Part shown: in pieces, positions 1 to 5,954 of the stretch | Position numbering within the stretch: the stretch's first letter is position 1 | Layout of the letters: each line of letters opens with the position of its first letter | Assembly: GCA_036939975.1 (NCBI GenBank) | Contig: JALLPB010001142.1 | Location: 1 to 11,018 of the forward strand | Reading direction: 5' to 3' | Origin: Cyclostephanos tholiformis | Lineage: Eukaryota; Bacillariophyta; Thalassiosirophyceae; Thalassiosirales; Thalassiosiraceae | DNA: 11,018 nt | Translations under genes and position numbers: made by a program | The notes under the pieces: generated by a model | What the model was told of the DNA's origin: nothing | The model's database searches: none | Seen by the model: only the letters and a program-made list of their open reading frames with translations

Positions 1-78
1 GTGGGAGTGGGAGTGGGAGTGGGAGTGGGAGTGGGAGTGGGAGTGGGAGTGGGAGTGGGAGTGGGAGCGGGAGTGGGT
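1..78. repeat. (GTGGGA)n hexanucleotide microsatellite
   Basis: Eleven perfect GTGGGA units are followed by one GCGGGA and one GTGGGT unit, after which the sequence becomes ordinary AT-rich DNA. The array touches the window edge, so its full length is unknown. The plus strand carries a GGG run every six bases, which is compatible with G-quadruplex formation. It does not match the usual plant/algal telomere repeat TTTAGGG or the metazoan/fungal TTAGGG, so I call it an internal microsatellite rather than a telomere. Confidence 0.95.
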
Positions 79-356
79 CTGCTGTGGGATGTGTGAGTTA
101 ATTTCTAATACATTCTCAACGCAATTGAAATATGGATCCCCATTGGCATGTGGAGATTTTGTGAAGGGGGAGAAGAGGGACTATCCATCAGGATGCAGCG
201 TAGCATCATCTTGATCTTATTTTATTGTATTCCTCTCTCGCACCCAAATTTTTAAGGCAGGCCGTCCCCTCCCTTTTTTCAGTTCAGTATTCTTCTACTA
301 TGTACAAACTACAGAGGACTTGCTACAAATGGGAGCTTAGGTTTCTCTACGAAAAA
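79..356. other. AT-rich intergenic DNA, no gene seen
   Basis: There is no open reading frame of useful length on either strand and no recognisable RNA gene. The composition is AT-rich with short T and C runs. It separates the hexanucleotide array from the GGTAGAA repeat cluster. Confidence 0.6.
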
Positions 357-476
357 GGTAGAATTTCCTGTGTCTCTTGTTAAGAGTGGGGGGATTTTCT
401 ACCACGCCATGTAATTTTGGCTAGAAGCTGTACAAAAAAGCCCCTCTCTCCCACCCGGAGTTTTGGAAATTCTACC
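357..476. mobile_element. 120-bp MITE-like element with 12-bp perfect terminal inverted repeats
   Basis: GGTAGAATTTCC at 357-368 is the exact reverse complement of GGAAATTCTACC at 465-476. Both ends are flanked outside by A runs (352-356 and 477-482), so a target-site duplication cannot be separated from low complexity. There is no coding potential inside. Further GGTAGAA copies lie at 483-489 and 514-520, with a reversed TTCTACC at 397-403, so the ends belong to a locally repeated motif. The 469-476/483-490 pair also forms an 8-bp hairpin around A6. A miniature inverted-repeat transposable element is the simplest reading, but no family can be named. Confidence 0.5.
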
Positions 477-724
477 AAAAAAGGTAGAATGCAGCTAAAA
501 ACTAGCGCAAAAAGGTAGAATTTCAATAAGACTACCTTTGTAGGCAAAAAAAACATAGCTCAAGCCAAAAACATACCCATAAAAGTACTTTTTTAGGTAT
601 GTTTTTTTCGTTCACGCCAAATCCTGTTCCGCCTCGGGGTGCATACCCTGACATTAGAAATTTTGCATACCTAGTTAAGTACTTTCTTCCTGCCATCATA
701 TTCCACCCTCAAAATTGTTCAATC

Positions 725-935
725 ATGGCCGACAGCGAAGACTGTTCCTCCTCCTCCTCTTCCTTTCTCGAGACTCCCCGAAAGATTGGCTGACCCAGCA
801 ATGCAGAACCAGGCAATCATTGATGCAGTTATGCGCGAAGTAAAAGGGATAGAAGATGAAATTGACATGAATGTGGAGGAGTTAAACTCATTAGTGGCAA
901 CCCCAAAAAAGAGCAATAGTACTCCTTCTAATTAA
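725..935 (+). pseudogene. Small acidic ORF remnant of the Harbinger-like element
   Basis: An ATG at 725 opens a Ser-rich start (MADSEDCSSSSSSF) that ends at a TGA at 791-793. In the frame that reads through 771-935 the sequence continues as a plausible helical, acidic C-terminus containing AIIDAVMREVKGIEDEIDM and ending TPKKSNSTPSN at the TAA at 933-935. An AATAAA poly(A) signal overlaps the stop (934-939). The two frames differ by one base, so a single indel near 770-793 would join them into a protein of about 70 residues. PIF/Harbinger elements commonly carry a second gene for a Myb/SANT-like protein. This piece is too short to show such a domain, so the assignment as a leftover of that gene is inference from position. 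It could instead be a distinct short ORF. Confidence 0.4.
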
Positions 936-949
936 TAAATGTTTTTATT
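934..949. terminator. Overlapping convergent poly(A) signals
   Basis: AATAAA on the plus strand at 934-939 and AATAAA on the minus strand (TTTATT at 944-949) sit between the stop of the plus-strand ORF and the last in-frame stop of the minus-strand transposase remnant (958-960). The arrangement suits two convergent genes of one element sharing a short 3' boundary. Confidence 0.5.
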
Positions 950-957
950 CTAAGCGC

Positions 958-1938
958 TTATTTTCGATTCGATTTACTATGGCGCTTGTCATAAGCTTCA
1001 AGTTGTTTTGGTCTCTCTCAATGGCCATTGACTATTATATTGAACAGCTTAGTCTGCAGTAATTCTAGAGTGCTCATATTTTTCGGACAAACCTTTCATT
1101 GCCATCATCTTGCTGCATCAGGCCATTTTCTAGACGTCGGTACAACTCGCTAGCCTCAAAAGCAAGGCAGTCGGAAGAGGAACCTCCACACTTGATTGAA
1201 ATGTCAAGAATTCTGCCGCGACAGTCAGAGACGGCCTGGCAATTCAAACCAAACTTGTGCTTGCAACCGCATAGGAATTTTTTTGGTCAACACCCACAGA
1301 CTTTGCTTCAGTGAGACTGGGCTTCTCTGTCCATGTAAGAATGCCATCAATAGCTCCAGCGCAGTTCCTGAATTTCAGAGTGCTTGCAGAATAATATTCA
1401 GCTGCAATTCTGTGCTGCTATTCTATTGAAGATGGATAACTGATGTGAAACTGAGGGCAGTGGTAAATTGCATTGACAACAACCCATACACTCTTCAGTA
1501 CCTCAGAATATGAGACACGGAAGACACACATGATGTTATATGGTGATCTGCTAGCGAAGTAACGCAATGCGGCACCGAGCTGCATGCTTGAAAAAATTTC
1601 TCCGTTACGAACGGGGGGGAAGGAAAAATTGCCACCCTGTCTTCCTTCTTTTTTTTGTACATCGTTGCTCTTTCAGTCATGGTCAAAATATGGGGCAACA
1701 ACACAGAGTGAAGATGCCAGAAACTGTCGAATGACATCCGAAATGCACGTCTAAAAATTCTTTCACCCATCCAACTATAAACCTCAGCAATAGAATGGCG
1801 CTTATGCGACTGAAAAAACGTTCCGCGTAAGCACGATGCATTCGTTCCCTCCAACAATTCACTTGCTCGGGCAACGGCAGCAGCCTGAATGATAAGACCA
1901 GCTGACGTAGATAGTGCTTCCTCCGATGGAAAAATCAT
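958..1938 (-). pseudogene. PIF/Harbinger transposase (DDE_Tnp_4 / HARBI1-like), broken
   Basis: Reading from the ATG at 1938, the N-terminal half shows FRRAFRMSFDSFWHLH, the helical region that precedes the catalytic domain in HARBI1-type transposases. After a frame change at a C7 tract (plus strand 1613-1619) the frame gives LGAALRYFASRSPYNIM and SEVLKSVWVVVNAI. An in-frame TAG follows at 1420-1418, then NCAGAIDGILTW (about 1366-1331), which holds the first catalytic Asp. A second frame change at an A7 tract (plus strand 1278-1284) leads into KHKFGLNCQAV and SSSDCLAFEASELY. The expected GDNAY block with the second Asp and the final Glu region are not found. Only a basic tail (RPKQLEAYDKRHSKSNRK, stop 960-958) remains, so I infer an internal deletion near 1010-1070. 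The family call is firm because several blocks match in order. The gene cannot encode an active enzyme as read. Confidence 0.85.
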
Positions 1939-1996
1939 GATAGAGAATTATGTCACACTCTTGCCCATCAGCGCCAGTTCTGTAAATATCTAAAAT

Positions 1997-2018
1997 GGAT
2001 ACTTAGAGGATACTTAGT
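1997..2018. repeat. Tandem duplication of an 11-mer
   Basis: GGATACTTAGA is followed directly by GGATACTTAGT, in the sub-terminal part of the Harbinger-like element upstream of the transposase start. Sub-terminal repeats in such elements can be transposase binding sites, but nothing here proves that role. Confidence 0.6.
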
Positions 2019-2047
2019 GATAAAGTATGCAAGTACGCACTTTGATC

Positions 2048-2057
2048 TGCCTACAAA
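2048..2057 (-). repeat. Internal copy of the terminal-inverted-repeat core
   Basis: TGCCTACAAA occurs here and again at 2118-2127 in the right terminal repeat, 70 bases apart in the same orientation. The duplicated core could be a second transposase recognition site or a trace of nested or abortive insertion. Confidence 0.6.
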
Positions 2058-2138
2058 TATAAATCGTCTAGGATGAAAAGAAAGCTACGTTTTTCAAAAA
2101 AAAGTATTTTTTTGAAATGCCTACAAACATACTCTTAT

Positions 2139-2758
2139 CCCATGGCCTATGGTAGATTATTTGGAGGCAGATGTGAGGGGATGCAAGAGGACTTTATGGA
2201 AGGGTTTTTGCAGTGAAATTTGGGCAGGGCTGGAGAATTATGATTTTTTTAGCCATGCAAAAGAAATGAGTTTTTTCGAACATTTTCTCAATTTTAATTG
2301 GGGCAATACAACTCAAAAATTGGCAATGCAACCAAAAAATAGCAGAGCCCAAACCAGCAAGCGAAAACATACAACTCTCATCAGTTTGACTGCATCAAAC
2401 ATCATCTCACACAACTCAGCACTTTTAGAGAGAATTTAAAATCAAAGATGCATGACAAAGACACACGACAAAGACATGCGAGGACACAAGATTACAAAGA
2501 GGCGTGAGAATTGGATGATAACAATGTCAACAACAATTTTTTATGAATTGCAGCAGAGGAGGGGGGGTGGAAGAGTAGTAGCCGCCTGAGCTTTGCGTGT
2601 ATCGTGTATGAGTTGTATGGGGGTTTAGTGTAGTTAGAAGAGTTGGAGGAACAAGTTGCCATATGTTGTATTGTGATAGAGTCCTTCTTTTTTATAAACC
2701 AGTTCCTTCTTTGAGGGTAAGATCTCATCCTTGTCAATCTGTTATACTAATTAGTATC
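2139..2758. other. AT-rich intergenic DNA without a convincing gene
   Basis: A 96-codon plus-strand frame runs from 2149 to 2439, starting ten bases beyond the transposon end. Its translation (opening MVDYLEADVRGCKRTLWKG) resembles nothing I recognise and becomes Asn/Ser/Lys-rich towards its end, as random AT-rich DNA does. An 81-codon minus frame at 2492-2737 is equally unconvincing. The run 2440-2480 holds short ACAAAGACA-type direct repeats. I see no RNA gene. Confidence 0.45.
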
Positions 2759-2874
2759 TAAAACATCCTAGTATCTGAAATACAGCTAAAAAGCATGAAA
2801 AGTTAAACAAATCTGTTGGGTCTTCTGTGTAATTCTGGGAATAGATGCTGTATTTTAGATACTAGGGTATTTTG
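2759..2874. repeat. Foldback element with about 28-bp inverted arms
   Basis: The arms at 2767-2786 and 2847-2866 are reverse complements with 19 of 20 positions matching. The similarity extends outward to 2759 and 2874 with two more mismatches. A 60-base spacer separates the arms. A shortened direct repeat of AGTATCT (2755-2761 and 2770-2776) sits at the left arm. There is no coding capacity. This is consistent with a MITE or foldback relic, or with a transcribed hairpin. Confidence 0.65.
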
Positions 2875-3520
2875 CTTATTAGTTGTGACAGATCGTTTGC
2901 GGAAAGGCTGCTAATGCCATGGAGATACGTTATTTGTGTTTGTGACACACAAACTTGTGCCCCAACTGAACCCATGACTCGGTTAGGAAAGGTCATGAAA
3001 ACATACTCCACACAGCCATAATTCATCCCCCCACCAAGCTGCAACTTCGACTCACTCTGCCATTAAAAATAACAATCAACTGATGATGGAGGATGTGGCG
3101 GGCAATGGAGGGGTGGGTGAGGAGGAGGTTTGGGTGGAGGGGAAAGATGGTGGAGGGTTATGAGCTCAATGAAGCCCATCCCATTGTCGAAGCCAGTGGG
3201 AGATGCAACGAGCGATGGGGCAACTGCCAATGCTGTGCACTTGCACCATGATGACAAGGTGTTCAAGGAAGTGCTGCCAAGGTGTAGCGACCCAATGGAT
3301 GGGCGAATGAGGAAAGTATCGGCCGAAGGACAAAACTTCTAAGTAATAAAAATAAAAATTTGTTGGGCTGGGGAGGATTCACACCCCTGCGGGAAACGGA
3401 TAATATTACCCTTTTCTCCTGAGGAAATATGACCATGTGGGGGGAGTCTCCCTCACCGGTTGGTCTGTTTTCAATTCACGAGAATTTTCCTCAGAGTATG
3501 ATGTGCATTAGGATACGCTG
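2875..3520. other. Intergenic DNA with a G-rich patch, no recognised gene
   Basis: The stretch 3089-3157 is strongly purine/G-rich on the plus strand (GGAGGGG, GGTGGAGGG). Short frames run through it on both strands (plus 3130-3342, minus 3063-3266), but neither translation shows a domain, and the minus one is a Pro/His string mirroring the G-rich patch. CTGAGGAAA at 3419-3427 has an inverted partner TTTCCTCAG at 3486-3494. GGATTCACACCC near 3377 is superficially like a tRNA T-arm, but no cloverleaf can be folded around it. Confidence 0.4.
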
Positions 3521-3605
3521 TAGGTAGACCACAGTACAGAGAGAGTGGGGGGGCACTTGTCAAGCACGTGCCGGGCACATGTCAGCTGCATGCACCACTT
3601 TGGAA
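3521..3605 (+). repeat. Left copy of a diverged direct repeat flanking the copia relic
   Basis: It shares TAGGTAGAC, AGTACAGAGAGAGTGGGGGG, CATGTCAGCTGCATGC and CACTTTGGA with 4316-4386, in the same order and orientation. It carries about 14 extra bases in the middle. It lies directly before the retrotransposon coding relic, so it could be remnant LTR sequence or a duplicated segment. Confidence 0.75.
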
Positions 3606-3615
3606 CTGGCATTAC

Positions 3616-4310
3616 AAAATTCCAGCAAAGGCAGATAATCCTTTTGCTTGTGACTATTGCCCTGACACCGATGTGACAGACTCTCTAGACCCAGGACCCA
3701 GAATGTGCATCATTCTTTCAGCACCTCATCGGTGTGATACATTGGATGGTAGAGCTCAGTCATGTTGATATTGCAACTGAAGTCTCCATGTTATCCTCGT
3801 AACTAGCACTCCCATGGGAGAGACATTTGGAAGCTGCCCTCCACATAATGGGATACCTTAGACTTAAACATAACACCAGACTGATTTTTAACTTGACCTG
3901 TCCTGACATTGTTGCCAGTGACTTTCCTTGTCATGACTGGATGGAATTTTATGGGGATGTTCGCGAGGCCATTCCTCCTGACATGCCTGACCCTCTTCAT
4001 AAAGAGGTAGACCTACGAATGATATGTGATAGCAACCATGCTCGTTGCAAACAGACCGGTCTTGTACTGATATTTTGATTTATTGTAATCTGGCCCTTAT
4101 TATTTGGGTATCGAAATGACAGCCAACCATCAAGACCTCCATCTTTGGCACTGAATTTGTCGGGGACTGCATTATAAGCTCCATATGATGGGCATGCCCT
4201 TGTCCAGCCCTTTGGTCACCTATGTGATAACAAATCTCAAGTGACTACCTAACTCATCCAGACCCAAGTCAACCCTGAAAAAGAAGTCCCATTCCAATTG
4301 CTGACACATG
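3616..4310 (+). pseudogene. Ty1/copia polyprotein relic: end of reverse transcriptase and RNase H
   Basis: Blocks typical of the C-terminal part of copia Pol follow one another over three frames. They are AKADNPFACDYCPDTD with SLDPG (frame of 3568), FFQHLIGVIHWMVELSHVDI and ATEVSML (from 3713, ended by TAA at 3800-3802), EAALHIMGYLRLKHNTRL, VDLRMICDSNHARC for the start of RNase H, a TGA at 4076-4078, IIWVSK, a TGA at 4117-4119, QPTIKTSIFGTEFV, LHYKLHMMGMP and RPKSTLKKKSHSN. In intact copia elements these blocks are continuous. Here several frameshifts, at least three stops and a deletion of roughly a dozen codons after TEFV (near 4161) break them. Gag, protease, integrase and most of the RT are absent. 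The relic is old and non-functional. The family call rests on the order and spacing of blocks. Confidence 0.85.
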
Positions 4311-4315
4311 TGCCA

Positions 4316-4386
4316 TAGGTAGACTGCAGTACAGAGAGAGTGGGGGGAGGGCATGGTGCATGTCAGCTGCATGCTTCACTTTGGAG
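4316..4386 (+). repeat. Right copy of the diverged direct repeat
   Basis: This is the partner of 3521-3605. It begins exactly where recognisable RNase H coding sequence stops. If the pair were LTRs, the 3' LTR would normally sit beyond the RNase H end. Here RNase H appears to be cut short, so insertion or duplication of the repeat into the relic is an equally good explanation. Confidence 0.75.
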
Positions 4387-4690
4387 TTCGATTTCCTGCT
4401 TGCCACTGCCATAATTCTTAGACTTAAGACTTATATTAAGACCATGAATAGGGGTGGGCCATTGGACAATGGTGACAGCTGTGGCCACGGCCAATAGCCT
4501 ACCTTATAGTGGCCGTATTGATTGACTCCCAGCTAGCAGATGGGGCCACCCCCAGAGTTTTTGTCATTTTTTGAAAGTGCATGCACAATGACACACTGCC
4601 CAGCCAGCAAATAGCTTGGCAATGACAACTGACCGGGACAATGGTCACGAGGACGGGAAAAGGTCGATGATGACGACACGCCCATCAATG
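4387..4690. other. Intergenic DNA, nothing recognised
   Basis: No supported gene or RNA. A GC-rich segment at 4455-4515 contains repeated GGCCA/TGGCC words (GTGGCCACGGCCAATAGCC), giving several short overlapping palindromes. The rest is unremarkable. Confidence 0.4.
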
Positions 4691-4959
4691 ATTCGGGGGG
4701 GGGTGACATCAATGACGACAACCTGGGTGAGGGTACCTCCAGCACCGAACTGTACGATGTATGCATGATGATTGACGATTGTGTGCATGGCCCCAACGTA
4801 TGCCCCCCCCCCCCGTCGATGTTGACCCAGCAGCCAAGGAAAAATGTTGGTGTTGTCATACGTACGACAATGCCATGGATAATCGACGCAGTCGTTGTGG
4901 ATCACGAATATGATTTGATTCTTGACGAGTCGAATCGCGGCAACGTCGACTTCAATGAA
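4691..4959 (+). pseudogene. Unrecognised coding-like stretch, frame-broken
   Basis: One plus-strand frame is open from about 4708 through the TGA at 4957-4959. It reads acidic, varied protein-like sequence with TSSTELYDVCMMIDDCVHG, a four-proline run from a C-tract at 4803-4814, and DAVVVDHEYDLILDESNRG. Codon composition looks less random than the neighbouring AT-rich DNA. There is no identifiable domain, and no clear start codon precedes the acidic part. It may be a decayed retroelement segment or a degenerate gene. The minus strand of this region is also open (4645-5046) but reads as a hydrophobic valine/isoleucine string typical of an antisense shadow. Confidence 0.3.
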
Positions 4960-4969
4960 TGATGACAAG

Positions 4970-5010
4970 ATAACGACGACGACGATGATGACAAAGACGA
5001 CGACAACCAG
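4970..5010. repeat. GAC/GAT trinucleotide microsatellite
   Basis: An imperfect run of ACGACG and GATGATGAC triplets lies between the two coding-like stretches. It would read as an Asp or Thr run depending on frame and is a probable source of the frame confusion here. Confidence 0.7.
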
Positions 5011-5042
5011 TACAGGGACTAGATCCGACAGATCGATGCCAC

Positions 5043-5689
5043 CCACTGATCAAACTCAAGCCAAGACGGAACCCACCACTGTGGAGAACGAAGCAGGAGC
5101 AGGTGCCACCGCCGACGGCCCTCCACGAAGATCCTCACGCTGAAGCGCCGGAGCCAGAATGGTGGCAGCAAGCAAACAAGAGACAAACACTCATCCCGTC
5201 GAAGAAAATGGCCCAGCACAAGCCACAGCCACACCCAGGGGAGGAAGAGGAGGTTGGCGGGGAGCAGCATCAACGACCACTCGAGCAAGAATGAATGACG
5301 GCAGACCGCCAGAACAGGACGACGAGGCCAGAGACGACACAACTTCCTATCACCGAACCTACCATTGAACGGATCAAACTCACATCAGCCTTCGTGATGG
5401 CCCATTCCTTCGCAAAAGCCACCTCTACGAAAAGTCGTCCGACCCTAGAGCTCATCATCTTGGCTCGGGAGGCAGCCGATGACTTCGAGAATCGCCATCT
5501 TGGCGCGGAAAGTTCATCGACGGATCCGCGACGGAACATGCAATCGCCTTCACGAACTGAGCGTTAGCCATTCACCTTGGGAAACCACTCGAGGCCATTA
5601 TCACCATCGACCCCGACAACGAGGAACTCCAAGACTTCTTGGAGGAAAGGCACGCCGAATGCATCCAAGCCATTATCATAACACTATGA
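5043..5689 (+). pseudogene. Decayed plus-strand gene of unknown family
   Basis: A plus-strand frame (phase of 5103) stays open across most of 5043-5507, with one TGA at 5292-5294. It reads hydrophilic sequence (HAEAPEPEWWQQANKRQ, then HPGEEEEVGG) and after the stop a more ordered-looking part with TSAFVMAHSFAKA and LIILAREAADDFENRH. After a frame change near 5508 another frame continues with GKFIDGSATEHAIAFTN, a TGA, ALAIHLGKPLEAIITIDP, NEELQDFLEERHAECI, and a final TGA at 5687-5689. The last 60 residues look like genuine folded protein with helical periodicity, so I believe this was once coding. I do not recognise the family. A gag-like or other retroelement protein is possible given the copia relic upstream, but that is only context. 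Confidence 0.4.
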
Positions 5690-5699
5690 AACATGATTA

Positions 5700-5881
5700 A
5701 ATTTTAATGAATGGTATTGCTCGACAAGCATATCACATGAGATGATTAATAGTTGCTTCGAAGAATGCACACACATCTTCCAAAAACTATCTCTTAACGA
5801 ATGCTGTTGCTCAACAAACACAAACCATACTATGGGAGAAGAATAGTAGGTAGTTGCTTTGAATAGCACACACACCTCCTA
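5700..5881. repeat. Two-unit diverged tandem repeat (about 90 bp each)
   Basis: Unit 1 (about 5700-5780) and unit 2 (about 5787-5881) share, in order, TTAA-GAATG--TTGCTC-ACAA-CA, then an AATAGTTGCTTCGAA-like block and AGCACACACAC-TC. The second unit carries an insertion of roughly ten bases. It lies 74 bases or more beyond the stop codon of the large minus-strand gene, so it may be part of that gene's 3' untranslated region. I see no canonical AATAAA on the minus strand here. Confidence 0.7.
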
Positions 5882-5954
5882 CAGGGCCTTCGCATACAAA
5901 AGGAATATCACAAATAATGAAGTACATAGGCTGAACTCCAAACTGAACACAAAC

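Larger units (their letters stand above)
526..2138. mobile_element. Internally deleted PIF/Harbinger-like DNA transposon
   Basis: The two ends form an imperfect terminal inverted repeat of about 21 bp (526-546 against 2118-2138, 18 of 21 matching). Its inner ten bases, TTTGTAGGCA at 537-546 and TGCCTACAAA at 2118-2127, match exactly. Inside lie a Harbinger-type transposase remnant on the minus strand and a small plus-strand ORF remnant that converge on overlapping poly(A) signals. Two-gene organisation is known for PIF/Harbinger elements, which usually encode a transposase and an accessory DNA-binding protein. At 1.6 kb this copy is short for an autonomous element, in line with the missing coding segments. 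A clean 3-bp TWA target duplication is not visible, so the outer boundary may be off by a few bases. Sub-terminal hairpins occur at both ends (567-577/596-606 and 2092-2102/2107-2117). Confidence 0.7.

Noticed and set aside
1..78. Telomere
   Set aside because: The unit GTGGGA differs from known algal telomere repeats and the sequence continues into ordinary DNA with transposons.
2149..2439. 96-codon plus-strand ORF next to the transposon end
   Set aside because: No recognisable motif, compositional drift to Asn/Ser/Lys, and no supporting signals. Kept only as a note in the intergenic entry.
3360..3440. Possible minus-strand tRNA because of a T-arm-like GGTGTGAATCC
   Set aside because: No matching acceptor stem, D-arm or anticodon stem could be built around it.
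4645..5046. 133-codon minus-strand frame with hydrophobic Val/Ile runs that looks like membrane segments
   Set aside because: The hydrophobic runs are the antisense of GAC/GAT triplet repeats (GTC/ATC), a standard artefact.
5684..5875. 63-codon minus-strand ORF with internally repeated peptide
   Set aside because: The peptide repeat only mirrors the two-unit DNA tandem repeat. There is no start context or domain.
5700..5881. CRISPR-like repeat array
   Set aside because: Only two diverged units, no constant spacers, and a clearly eukaryotic context.
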